From a virus, in the IMG/VR virus record IMGVR_UViG_3300031851_000029, positions 1 to 59,141 of that record: a stretch of 59,141 bases of DNA, one strand, 5' to 3'. The position numbers and the translations under genes were made by a program. Under the pieces are notes generated by a model. It was not told where the DNA came from, made no database searches, and worked only from the letters and a program-made list of their open reading frames with translations. Below are positions 37,114 through 45,546 of this stretch, piece after piece. Each line of letters begins with the position of its first letter. Within the stretch, counting starts at the first letter, position 1.

Positions 37114-38220
37114 TTAAAGTTCTATAGTCAGTATATCATCACTGACTGTTAGTTTTTTAGCCAACTCTACAGGTTCTCCTGCATTACTTAATGCAGTATC
37201 GAAATTGCCTGATATTGGATAAGCAAGAACAGTTACAGTTGCATCAGTTACAGTACTGACATCTAACTCTTCTGAAAAAGTAACAGTAATAGTTCTGTTT
37301 TTAAAAGATTGATGAGTAGCTCCATCTGAAGGAAGCATTTCTATAACTGTCAAAGCAGTGGCATCACTTGTAAGTGATGTTTCTGTGCCTATTATAGAAG
37401 TAGAAGCTGTTTCTGGAACGCTTGTTATCGCTGCGCTGCCAGCAGTAAAGCTGAAACTATATGAAGTCGACATTAGAGCTTTTGCTCTTACGTTGACAGT
37501 ATAAATGTCATCTACAGCAAAGCCTGAGCCACTGAATCTAACTTGAACGCCACTGTCGGCGTCAAGCCTTCTGAATCTTCTAGAAGTAACTCTTCCAGTT
37601 ACTGCGTTAGCTTCTATATCTGAAGCTGGCCAGTATTTATACTGAGCAGTTCCTATATCGCCAGCTTGAGTAATTTTAATATTATATTGGTCGTCAGAGG
37701 TTCCTTCATAGCTTCCATATGTATGAAGCAGCCCTGTAGTTGAAACTACAGCAGTATAGTCTGGATCCCAAACAGTTCTGTGAGATATCCCCCTTGATGT
37801 GCCATCTGAACTATCGCCAATAAGGTATACATTATACTCTGTATCTGGCTTCAATAAGCTCTTAGGCCTAAGTAACAACTTATGCCTGCTGACACCTTCA
37901 TCTGTAGAAGAAGTATATTCTGGTGACGGATCTATTTCCGCTCCAGTCACATCAACATAAACAAAATCAAAACTACATTCTACCGTTCCTGTAAATCCGG
38001 GAGAATTCAGAAAGAAAGGGTTGCTTCCAGTATCTGAGTCTATCCAGGTAGCAGAATCAGGACCCGATGTTTGATCATAGTCTGGGCCGTAAGCAACTAC
38101 ACAATCTTTAACAGATTGCAAGTCTACACCTTGATCAAAGGTGATCTGTATAGTTGCTCCTACAGGTACTCCTGTAGCCTCATCATTCGGATATATTGCT
38201 GATATAGACGGTGCTGACAT
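37114..38220 (-). CDS. Ig-like (Big_5-type) virion surface protein
   Basis: This 368-residue protein starts at ATG 38220 behind GAGGAAG, inside the end of the previous gene (38-base overlap). It holds two copies of a Big_5-like module. The first begins P-N-D-E-A-T-G-V-P-V-G-A-T-I-Q-I-T-F (residue about 11). The second begins P-S-D-G-A-T-H-Q-S-F-K-N-R-T-I-T-V-T-F (residue about 298). Between them is other beta-rich sequence. Such domains decorate capsids and necks and may help attachment. No catalytic motif is visible. Confidence 0.65.
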   Translation of the reverse strand: MSAPSISAIYPNDEATGVPVGATIQITFDQGVDLQSVKDCVVAYGPDYDQTSGPDSATWIDSDTGSNPFFLNSPGFTGTVECSFDFVYVDVTGAEIDPSPEYTSSTDEGVSRHKLLLRPKSLLKPDTEYNVYLIGDSSDGTSRGISHRTVWDPDYTAVVSTTGLLHTYGSYEGTSDDQYNIKITQAGDIGTAQYKYWPASDIEANAVTGRVTSRRFRRLDADSGVQVRFSGSGFAVDDIYTVNVRAKALMSTSYSFSFTAGSAAITSVPETASTSIIGTETSLTSDATALTVIEMLPSDGATHQSFKNRTITVTFSEELDVSTVTDATVTVLAYPISGNFDTALSNAGEPVELAKKLTVSDDILTIEL

Positions 38221-38416
38221 TTTCTTCCTCTTCTACAGTTTCTTCTTCTTCCATGAAGCTTACTTCTGGTAACAGATCGCTTCTTATTTCGATTGTTACA
38301 AATTCTCCTTCCTCTTCAATCTTACTAACTCTGCGTCTTAGCTTACCTTTTCTTCTACTTCTGATATCAATAACTTTACTGTCTTTGATTTCTTCTTCGG
38401 TTTTAAACCAACCCAT
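38183..38416 (-). CDS. Small highly charged protein after the capsid terminator
   Basis: The 77-residue product starts at ATG 38416 with GGAG 6 bases ahead. It is split into a basic middle (R-S-R-R-K-G-K-L-R-R-R) and an acidic C-terminus (M-E-E-E-E-T-V-E-E-E-E-N). It lies immediately downstream of the major capsid terminator, so it needs either read-through or its own promoter; I see no convincing promoter in the 24 bases between terminator and gene. Function unknown. Confidence 0.6.
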   Translation of the reverse strand: MGWFKTEEEIKDSKVIDIRSRRKGKLRRRVSKIEEEGEFVTIEIRSDLLPEVSFMEEEETVEEEENVSTVYISNISE

Positions 38417-38439
38417 GTGATCTCCAAGGTAGTTTTATT

Positions 38440-38469
38440 AAAAAAGGGGGGTGAGAAGCCTCACCCCCC
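38440..38469 (-). terminator. Strong intrinsic terminator after the major capsid gene
   Basis: A perfect 10-base-pair stem (38446-38455 with 38460-38469, six G-C pairs at the base, 4-base loop) is followed on the minus strand by six T residues (38445-38440). It lies 41 bases after the capsid stop. It is the only classic terminator I found inside the 57 kb minus-strand operon. It would lower tail gene expression relative to capsid. Confidence 0.88.
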
Positions 38470-38509
38470 TCAATAAGTAGAGGCCTTAAGTTAAAACTTA
38501 ACTCAAAGC

Positions 38510-39832
38510 TTATACAGTAGCTGTGCCAGGAGGCAGAGGAATAGCGTCACCAGTGTAACCGGCACCTGCAGGATCTACGTTAACAGCAACATTGCCATCG
38601 AAGTAGTTTCTACCAGCGAATACATTCTTGAAGACACCAACGCCTTGACCTTCGTGTGCTACAGCAAAGCCGTAACGCTCGCGGATCTTGACCTTGACAA
38701 CGTCAACGTTCTCTTCACGCCACTCAACAGTCTGAGGATCCTCATCAACCATGTAGAAGCCAACGTTCCCTTGGGAAAGGAGGAATACATCGCCAACGTT
38801 TGCATCAACATCGAATGGTACGAGTGGTGAAGCAACAACGCGGAAGTTGAAGGGGAAGTAACCTGGGACATTAGGTGCAGAAGTAGCGTTCTGGCTGTAA
38901 GCTTCAACAGCTGAAGCTGGATCACCAGAAGGAGATCCACCTGGAACTAGAGCGCGACCAGCACTTGGACCCATGGCACCCATAGCTCCGTTACCCCAAG
39001 GGGCTTGAGGACCTGGATTACCAGAATACTGGTTAAACCAAGCTCCACCACCGTGGGCAAGCATCATAGTTCTTAGAACTGGATCTTGCAACCAAGAGTA
39101 GAACTGAAGCGGGTGACAAAGTAGGATATTCGGTGTGAATCCTTCCTGACTCATGTGGGCAAAACCTCTCATGAGATCATCCATTGTCATGGAACCATTA
39201 CCTGCAAGAGCACCATCACGACCAGCAGTTACACCATAAAGTGAATTGGCTGGAGTGCGGTTGTCGTACATGGTGGTACCAAGAGCTTGGAGGAAAGAAG
39301 CAGCCTTTTGCTCCTTGTGGCGAACAAGAGCCTGGCCCATAAGGCGAAGGTTCATTGCCATGATATCCCAAGTCGAGTAGCGAAGTGCTTCATCAGTGAA
39401 AGCAGCAGCGATACCACACTTCCCGATCCAAGCAGTGCTTACTGCACCACCAATCTGGAAGTTGACTTCTGGATACTGACCATGCTCCTGAATATCCTGA
39501 GCGTAAACAGCACCCATGGCTCCAGCTAGAACTTGTGTGTTCAGGCCTTGAGACTGAACTTTATTGTAAAGTCCAGTGATAACCATGTTAGGCTCGAGTG
39601 GCTCACGGATTATAATTTCAGTAGCTTTAGCAAGAAGAGGAGTAATCTCTGAACTTCTTACAAGGTCTCTGTTTTTAGGGGAAATGGTCTCTGCAAAAGT
39701 AGACCATTCGATTCTTTCGTCACTGTCTGGAAGGTGACCTCTATTTAGGATGATATCTGCTACATAACGAGCAGCTGCATCCTCATTCGAGGGTAGCTCT
39801 AAGACGCGACCATCAGTTAATTTGAAACTCAT
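38510..39832 (-). CDS. Major capsid protein
   Basis: This 440-residue protein has AGGAG before ATG 39832 and a dedicated terminator after it. The N-terminal part holds E-I-T-P-L-L-A-K-A-T-E-I-I-I-R-E-P-L-E-P, then a helix-rich core with Q-E-H-G-Q-Y-P-E-V-N-F and a Met/Gly-rich loop. Its order after scaffold and protease, its length and a P-domain-like central helix region fit the HK97-fold capsid of large myoviruses. Codons are visibly more G/C-ending than in nearby genes, consistent with high expression. The fold itself was not computed. Confidence 0.82.
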   Translation of the reverse strand: MSFKLTDGRVLELPSNEDAAARYVADIILNRGHLPDSDERIEWSTFAETISPKNRDLVRSSEITPLLAKATEIIIREPLEPNMVITGLYNKVQSQGLNTQVLAGAMGAVYAQDIQEHGQYPEVNFQIGGAVSTAWIGKCGIAAAFTDEALRYSTWDIMAMNLRLMGQALVRHKEQKAASFLQALGTTMYDNRTPANSLYGVTAGRDGALAGNGSMTMDDLMRGFAHMSQEGFTPNILLCHPLQFYSWLQDPVLRTMMLAHGGGAWFNQYSGNPGPQAPWGNGAMGAMGPSAGRALVPGGSPSGDPASAVEAYSQNATSAPNVPGYFPFNFRVVASPLVPFDVDANVGDVFLLSQGNVGFYMVDEDPQTVEWREENVDVVKVKIRERYGFAVAHEGQGVGVFKNVFAGRNYFDGNVAVNVDPAGAGYTGDAIPLPPGTATV

Positions 39833-39841
39833 TTTCGTCTC

Positions 39842-41245
39842 CTATAGAAAGTTAACCAACAGAACAGCGACACGGTCGGCTACTGTTTCATTGCTTAGGG
39901 TTATTAAATCAGTAAATCCACCAGTAGCACTACCGGGCATCTGCATAGATGCATCGAAACTGCTGCCTTCGAATCCTGTACGAACTCTGTCCATAAGTCC
40001 TCTTGGCTCTTCCTTAATAGCGATAACTCTTCCAAGAGTACCAGTAGCATCGACAGTCAAGTTTGACCATTCGTCGAATCCAATAGTATCTCCTGGCTTT
40101 GCATCGGTAACTGCAAGCAGAGACACAAGACGGTCATCTGAAGAAGCAGCAGGAGTAGCAGAGTCATGATGGTAATAGCTAAGCGTTGTAGCTAAGCCTG
40201 TGTTTGAGGCACCAGTAGCATCCCAAGCATCAGAGCGAACAATAACGAGTCCAGCTTCAGCGTCTACAAAGAAATCGCCAGAGTTACGTAAAGAAGCAAC
40301 GTTGTCTCTCTTGTTTGTAAAGATGCCAGCAGAAGCCCCATCAGCAAATGGGGTACGATCTGTATGGCGAGCTAGCGAGCCGCCAGCACTATCAGTTGCT
40401 AAAGCGTAGCCAATGACAGGGTCACCAGCCTCAATTAGCATTGAAGCTCTATCGTCATCACTGTAGCGTGCAAGAGCAGAAAGCTCTGCTGAGCTTGCCC
40501 AAACCACTCCACCACCAACCGAAGCCGGGAAGCTAGTACCTGAGGCACCAAAAGCAGTGGCACCAGAAACGTCTACACCAGTTGTTTGAGCGAGGCCAAT
40601 AACTGGCATCTGCATTTGCGCTTGTGTAAAGAACTGAACCAAGTGTTGCTTCTGATAGTTTGTGAAATCGAGTCCACGCTCATCTGTAAGCTCACCGCCC
40701 CATGAATAAACATCATAAGCTGAAACTCCAATTGGAGCTGAGATGAAATCATTCAGAACAGCTTGAACGTCAGCAATAAGAGTATTGTCATACGGAGCAC
40801 CTGTTCCGCAAACTTCTTCTCTTACCAAACCTCGATCAACGAGGCCATCTGCAACGTCTGCAAGGCTAAGAGCACCTGCAGCAACTTCTAGAGCTGTAAC
40901 GTCTTGACCAGTGGTAACGTTCTTAGTTTTAGCTTCAACGTCTGCACTTGTGTAAGTGATGCAAGCATCACCAACGGCAGCAGTTCCAGCGTTAATAGTG
41001 GCGTTGAGACCACCAAGGCAAATATTGCCTCTTTTTGTCATAGAAACTACTTTTCCAGAACCTATAACGAAATAGTCCTGGGAAGCAGTTCCTTGCCAAG
41101 CAACAGGTAGCCAGTCGGCGGGCTTAAATTCCCCTGCAGGAACAGCGACACCACCAGTTGGAGTAACTACTATGTTGTTTGGCGTAATGTTATCGAATAC
41201 ATCATCACGAGTTCTAAAGGAACTCGAAAATCTTTTAACAGCCAT
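39842..41245 (-). CDS. Capsid-associated (decoration or minor capsid) protein
   Basis: This 467-residue protein starts at ATG 41245 behind AGGAG and ends 9 bases before the capsid start. It is rich in Ala, Gly, Thr and Asp, has no membrane segment, and shares the high-expression codon look of the capsid gene. Recognisable elements are Q-K-Q-H-L-V-Q-F-F-T-Q-A-Q-M-Q-M-P-V-I-G (residue about 199) and a C-terminus E-T-V-A-D-R-V-A-V-L-L-V-N-F-L. Proteins between scaffold and capsid are usually decoration or minor capsid proteins. No enzyme motif is seen. Confidence 0.65.
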   Translation of the reverse strand: MAVKRFSSSFRTRDDVFDNITPNNIVVTPTGGVAVPAGEFKPADWLPVAWQGTASQDYFVIGSGKVVSMTKRGNICLGGLNATINAGTAAVGDACITYTSADVEAKTKNVTTGQDVTALEVAAGALSLADVADGLVDRGLVREEVCGTGAPYDNTLIADVQAVLNDFISAPIGVSAYDVYSWGGELTDERGLDFTNYQKQHLVQFFTQAQMQMPVIGLAQTTGVDVSGATAFGASGTSFPASVGGGVVWASSAELSALARYSDDDRASMLIEAGDPVIGYALATDSAGGSLARHTDRTPFADGASAGIFTNKRDNVASLRNSGDFFVDAEAGLVIVRSDAWDATGASNTGLATTLSYYHHDSATPAASSDDRLVSLLAVTDAKPGDTIGFDEWSNLTVDATGTLGRVIAIKEEPRGLMDRVRTGFEGSSFDASMQMPGSATGGFTDLITLSNETVADRVAVLLVNFL

Positions 41246-41246
41246 T

Positions 41247-42344
41247 TTAATCTCCTAATTGGATGTAATTTTTGGGATGAAAACCACGCCTTAAGTAGCG
41301 CCTCTTGCTTTTTAGATAATTCTCAGCAAAATTCAGTCCATCTTTTTCAAGTAATTTTGAATATGTTTCTACTACCTTCTTTTCGAAGGCTCCTAATTTT
41401 TTAGATCCAACACTTTCTCTTGGTGAGGAAGTGTCATCTGCTGTAGTGATTGAAGGATTTTCAATCATTTTTACAGTCTTAACTTCGTTACTTTGAACAT
41501 TTGTATCATCTTTCTTAATACTATCAAACCACTCTACCATATCTGCAAGTCTTGGATCTTCTTTTTGTAAAGAAATTTCTTTATTTACTTTACTATTTAA
41601 ATAATTTAAAGCTTGAGACAGTTGTTTTTCCAAATCCTCAACTCTCAATAGCGCATTAGTATAATCTGTTTTCAGCTCTTGGCTAGAATTATTTTCCCAA
41701 CCCATAATCAAAGCTTCTTTGTTTAAAGCTTCTTGCTTAAGTTCAGATGACCACTCAGAGTCACGTTCACAAGATGGTAAACCCCAGCCTTGTTCATCGG
41801 ACTTTTTAGAAATACACTCTTCAATCTTTCTATAGAGTGCAGGCGATGCATGCTGTTCGGCTCTAGAGAGAACGCTCACTGCATGCTCTGCATCTACAAC
41901 CGGATAAGTTCTATCCGGTCCACAAAAAGTAGAATCTTTTAATACTTCTTCTTTTTTACTTTCTTCTTCTTCTTCTTCTTCTTGATTATTGGCATCGGCC
42001 TGGTTTTGAATACTGGCTTTTGCTTCATCTTGTGCTCCTGCGATAGTTTCTAGAACTTTCTTAGCAACCGCTTCAACAATTGAATCGAAATTCAATGGCT
42101 CTTCAGAAGCTGGAGTATTTTCTAATTCTTGTACCTTTTCTTCAACTGAGTCTAGAATAGCTTCAGTTTCAGGATTGGCGTCGTCGATTAATTCAGCAGA
42201 ATCTGAGTCTTCCGAACCGAAAGAAGCGTCATGCTCCTCTTGCTCTTCGGCTGTCGGTTCAACAGCTGGTGCAGTAAGAGTTTCATCTTCTCCAGTTAAG
42301 GAATCGACTTCGATTTCTGTTTCATTGTCATGATTTTCCATCAT
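41247..42344 (-). CDS. Capsid scaffold-like acidic protein
   Basis: The 365-residue product starts at ATG 42344 in an ATGA overlap with the protease gene. The first 130 residues are very acidic (Glu/Asp), with a seven-Glu run. Next is a small conserved segment F-C-G-P-D-R-T-Y-P-V-V-D-A-E-H-A (residues about 138-153), found in scaffold-linked proteins of other large phages. A coiled-coil stretch follows, and a basic C-terminus (K-S-K-R-R-Y-L-R-R-G-F-H-P) would bind capsid protein. The acidic body, coiled coil, basic tail and position between protease and capsid all suit a scaffold. Confidence 0.7.
   Translation of the reverse strand: MMENHDNETEIEVDSLTGEDETLTAPAVEPTAEEQEEHDASFGSEDSDSAELIDDANPETEAILDSVEEKVQELENTPASEEPLNFDSIVEAVAKKVLETIAGAQDEAKASIQNQADANNQEEEEEEESKKEEVLKDSTFCGPDRTYPVVDAEHAVSVLSRAEQHASPALYRKIEECISKKSDEQGWGLPSCERDSEWSSELKQEALNKEALIMGWENNSSQELKTDYTNALLRVEDLEKQLSQALNYLNSKVNKEISLQKEDPRLADMVEWFDSIKKDDTNVQSNEVKTVKMIENPSITTADDTSSPRESVGSKKLGAFEKKVVETYSKLLEKDGLNFAENYLKSKRRYLRRGFHPKNYIQLGD
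41961..41981. repeat. Trinucleotide repeat (TTC)7 coding for a Glu run
   Basis: Seven perfect TTC repeats encode the poly-glutamate run of the scaffold-like protein on the minus strand. Such a tract may change length by slippage without breaking the frame. Confidence 0.9.
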
Positions 42345-43648
42345 TCCCTTCCTTTACTTTTCATTGTATGACCAGCTGGTAATAGATCATTATCAACTGT
42401 ATATTTTGGATTGCTAGGCTTGCCTTCCTTAGCTAAAGTTAAAAATGCATTAACTCTAGCCATGGCCCACCCTCTTTTTATATAAATATTAGACTTTGAT
42501 TTTGGAAATGATTTCATACCTCTATCATAAACAGTCGTCAATGTATTAAATTCAATTTTATTGCTCTCTGCACAATTAGAATTGTGCTTTGCAGCTTTTT
42601 TCTGTAAGGACTGCAACACGCTAAGCGAATCATCACTTACAGAGCTTTTTACATCATTATCGTAAGTAAGCTTAATTTTGATTTCTTCCTTACCAGACTT
42701 AGTAATTATCTCTGCCTCTCCTGAAGAGTGCAGAGTCTTCATTGCTTGTTCTGAAATGTCTAACATATGATCGTATTCTTTGCTTTCTATATCTTTGACA
42801 TCTTCTAAAGAAGCACCAATATTCGTATTATCTTTAATAGAATACATAGAATCTGTCAAATAAACAGTATGCTTGTCAACTTTAATTGTTGAAAGATCTT
42901 GTATCTGAACAGAATCAGAAAGTTCCATAGATAAGACTTGAGACAAATCATCTGCTGGCATATTGACTACAGATCCTTCAAGAACTTCAAATTTGCCAGT
43001 AACGAATACACATAAATCGTTATCATAAATGTTCCCATGCCTATGCTCACACATATCGCCTAAAGCCCAATCGTTTAAACAAACAGAGCAAACGTGCCTG
43101 TCTGTTGTTGAGCCTGCAGAAAAAGTAATATACCTGCCGTCAAGGAATTTTTCAATAGCATCTTGCTCTGAAATTCTAGCAGTAACCCTCATTCTTCCCA
43201 ATCCAGGCCAAGACTTTCTAGTTAAAAGGCCATATTTTTTCATAGCCTTATAGATTCTTTCTGGATCGTCAGCGTCAAAGGCTGACTGAACATTCATATA
43301 GTCGTTAACGTTATCAAAAAAGCCAATAGCTTCTTCAGAAGTGTCATCCCAGTAGCCACTTACAAATCTTCCAATTGGTTCATTTTGCTCATCATGGTTT
43401 CGGATAATTGGTTTGGGATACGGATTTAACAAGCTCTGAATTCCAGCTTGCTGACCAGCCACTGTATAGATTCTGTTGTTAATTCTTCTTCCAGAATGAC
43501 TTAGGTCGTAAGTAACATACAAGCCTTTTTTGTCGTCAGCTCTGCTAAATAAAGAATCAATTACACCTATCTTGTCTTTTCGTGACAAAGTGGCGTAAGA
43601 AGGGTCTGGGTTTATTTTAATAAAATCAACTAGTTTTAGTTTACTCAT
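42341..43648 (-). CDS. Prohead maturation protease-like protein with zinc-finger-like insert
   Basis: This 435-residue protein is coupled to the portal gene by a 4-base ATGA overlap. The N-terminal 185 residues resemble prohead serine proteases: P-K-P-I-I-R-N-H-D-E-Q-N-E-P-I-G-R-F gives the candidate catalytic H85, and Y-I-T-F-S-A-G-S gives the candidate S177. Directly after comes a Cys/His cluster, C187-x2-C190 then C200-x-H202-x-H204, likely a zinc knuckle. The C-terminal 200 residues are charged and helical and may act as internal scaffold. The enzyme would cut scaffold and capsid during maturation. Confidence 0.7.
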   Translation of the reverse strand: MSKLKLVDFIKINPDPSYATLSRKDKIGVIDSLFSRADDKKGLYVTYDLSHSGRRINNRIYTVAGQQAGIQSLLNPYPKPIIRNHDEQNEPIGRFVSGYWDDTSEEAIGFFDNVNDYMNVQSAFDADDPERIYKAMKKYGLLTRKSWPGLGRMRVTARISEQDAIEKFLDGRYITFSAGSTTDRHVCSVCLNDWALGDMCEHRHGNIYDNDLCVFVTGKFEVLEGSVVNMPADDLSQVLSMELSDSVQIQDLSTIKVDKHTVYLTDSMYSIKDNTNIGASLEDVKDIESKEYDHMLDISEQAMKTLHSSGEAEIITKSGKEEIKIKLTYDNDVKSSVSDDSLSVLQSLQKKAAKHNSNCAESNKIEFNTLTTVYDRGMKSFPKSKSNIYIKRGWAMARVNAFLTLAKEGKPSNPKYTVDNDLLPAGHTMKSKGRE

Positions 43649-45546
43649 ACTTGCCTCTGGGCATCAAATCGCGCAGTAGAATTAGGCGGAATTTCATTCA
43701 AGTCTATACTATATACATTTATACTACTATCCAGCAACCTTATACAAGTATCGCTATCCATTTTGGCATTATCAACACCAATCAATCTGTTTAGTTCTCT
43801 TTTTGAATCTTTTATTTTTGCAGATACTATAACACCGTAATTAAAAGCTTTGCAAGCATACACTGTTGTTATTGCATCTATTCTTATTTTAAGATTATTA
43901 AATATAGCAATATCGCTGACGTTAGAGTTAGCGACTATGTCCTGTCTTGAAGAGATTAAAGAATTGATTTGATTGTATTCAAATTTATAGTCTTGAATGA
44001 TTTTCTTTTTAATATCTAGCAATTCATCTGCCGATATATTTGAGTCAGCGAGACCATCAAATAGCTTATCTTCTATAAGTGATATAGAAGAGGAGTATTC
44101 ATCTGAGAGTAATCTATCTAGTGTCGGTGCAGTTTTCTTTCCAAACTGATTTTCCGGCGCAGATTGATTTTCTGACTCATTTGTAGAAAATAAAGAACCC
44201 TTCAACAATGCTAAAGGTTTCTCGAAAAGCTCAAAGTAGGTTTCTCCCATTTCATTACTAGACATTGGGGCTTCACCTATTCTCTTTCTAGCTTCGCTTA
44301 AAGTGATCAATTTGTTTGCAAAGAGCTGTATCGTTTGATTTTCAATTTTAATTTTTTGCTCTTTGTCTACTGAACCAAATTTAATGTTGACCCTTTTCAT
44401 AGGGTCAAATGCATCAAATTCGTAGCCACCTTCAAGAAGCATTTCGTTAAATACTGCATGCTCTACAAATATTTTAATTATCTGTTGAAGGGCTTCTACG
44501 TCTTGAATAGCACTTTTAGAAAGTACGTTTGCTGTCGCTCTGTTTGCCGTGTCACCTTCGCCCATATCTACAGACGAGACCCCAAGTCCTGCAAACACTC
44601 TCTTCTTAAAATAATCTAAGTAGCCTTCAATCCTAAGGGCTCTACCCTCAGAACCAACTGATTTTATACTGTGTCTATGATCTGAAACGTAGACACCTCC
44701 TGCAGGCATATAATCGATTGCCTCTCTTACAACTTCAGTTTCTTTCTTGCCTTCTGGACCATATCGTTCTGGAAATTCATCAGAACCTACCGTGTAGTGG
44801 AATAGCGGAAAAAGATTTGACTCTATGAGCTCTTCTACATTTTCTTCTAATCTTCTAAGCAGTGCAATATCATCTAGCACAGGAAGCAACTCGGGCGTAC
44901 CCATTGCAAAGCCTGCTTTCTTGTTATCATAAAAGTGTATAAGATCGTGTGGAAAGAACTCTTTAGTTTCACCTGTTGGCGTCTGCTGTAGGACTTTCTT
45001 CACTTCACCGTTTTTAGAACTTTTAAAATATAAGGTTTCAAATGGCAGGATAAAGTAACCAGCTACAGGATCAACAGTCCTTCCAGTAGTTAAGGTTCTC
45101 ACTTTTCCTCTAGAGCCTCGCACATCTCTAGCTTTTACCCACATGCAGTTTGAGAATCGAACTAAATCATAAGCAGTTTCTGCCAGCAGTATTGAAAATG
45201 GTTTGCCTGTAGCAATCTCCATTTCTGCAACTCTAGTCTTTATGTATTTTACGTAATCTTCGTTTAAGCCTACGATTTCAAAACCAGAAACAAGGAATCT
45301 ATTAGTTTTCTTTTTAATTGCTCTAAAAATATAACCGTCTGTATCTTGTGCAATAGATATTTCTTCTAAATCATACTCTGGCTTATACCAGCTACCCCTG
45401 TGCCTTTCAGTGTAATGAAGCCCGCGATTAGCAACCTTTATTACTCCAGGCTTAGATGGAAAAAGTGTTCTAGAATCTTCTAAAGATTTAGATACTTTTT
45501 TATCTTCTATAACGCCTAAGGCTAATTTAAATAAATCTGATCTCAT
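43645..45546 (-). CDS. Portal protein
   Basis: This 633-residue protein follows its upstream gene in a TAATG overlap with AGGA ahead. It has the phage portal pattern: a wing with I-A-Q-D-T-D-G-Y-I-F-R-A-I-K-K-K, V-A-G-Y-F-I-L-P-F-E-T-L-Y-F, then D-L-I-H-F-Y-D-N-K. The stem/crown core holds F-A-G-L-G-V-S-S-V-D-M-G-E-G-D-T-A-N-R. The C-terminal region has S-E-A-R-K-R-I-G-E-A-P, typical of the crown. It forms the 12-mer DNA entry ring and docks the terminase encoded 4 kb upstream. Confidence 0.9.
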   Translation of the reverse strand: MRSDLFKLALGVIEDKKVSKSLEDSRTLFPSKPGVIKVANRGLHYTERHRGSWYKPEYDLEEISIAQDTDGYIFRAIKKKTNRFLVSGFEIVGLNEDYVKYIKTRVAEMEIATGKPFSILLAETAYDLVRFSNCMWVKARDVRGSRGKVRTLTTGRTVDPVAGYFILPFETLYFKSSKNGEVKKVLQQTPTGETKEFFPHDLIHFYDNKKAGFAMGTPELLPVLDDIALLRRLEENVEELIESNLFPLFHYTVGSDEFPERYGPEGKKETEVVREAIDYMPAGGVYVSDHRHSIKSVGSEGRALRIEGYLDYFKKRVFAGLGVSSVDMGEGDTANRATANVLSKSAIQDVEALQQIIKIFVEHAVFNEMLLEGGYEFDAFDPMKRVNIKFGSVDKEQKIKIENQTIQLFANKLITLSEARKRIGEAPMSSNEMGETYFELFEKPLALLKGSLFSTNESENQSAPENQFGKKTAPTLDRLLSDEYSSSISLIEDKLFDGLADSNISADELLDIKKKIIQDYKFEYNQINSLISSRQDIVANSNVSDIAIFNNLKIRIDAITTVYACKAFNYGVIVSAKIKDSKRELNRLIGVDNAKMDSDTCIRLLDSSINVYSIDLNEIPPNSTARFDAQRQV

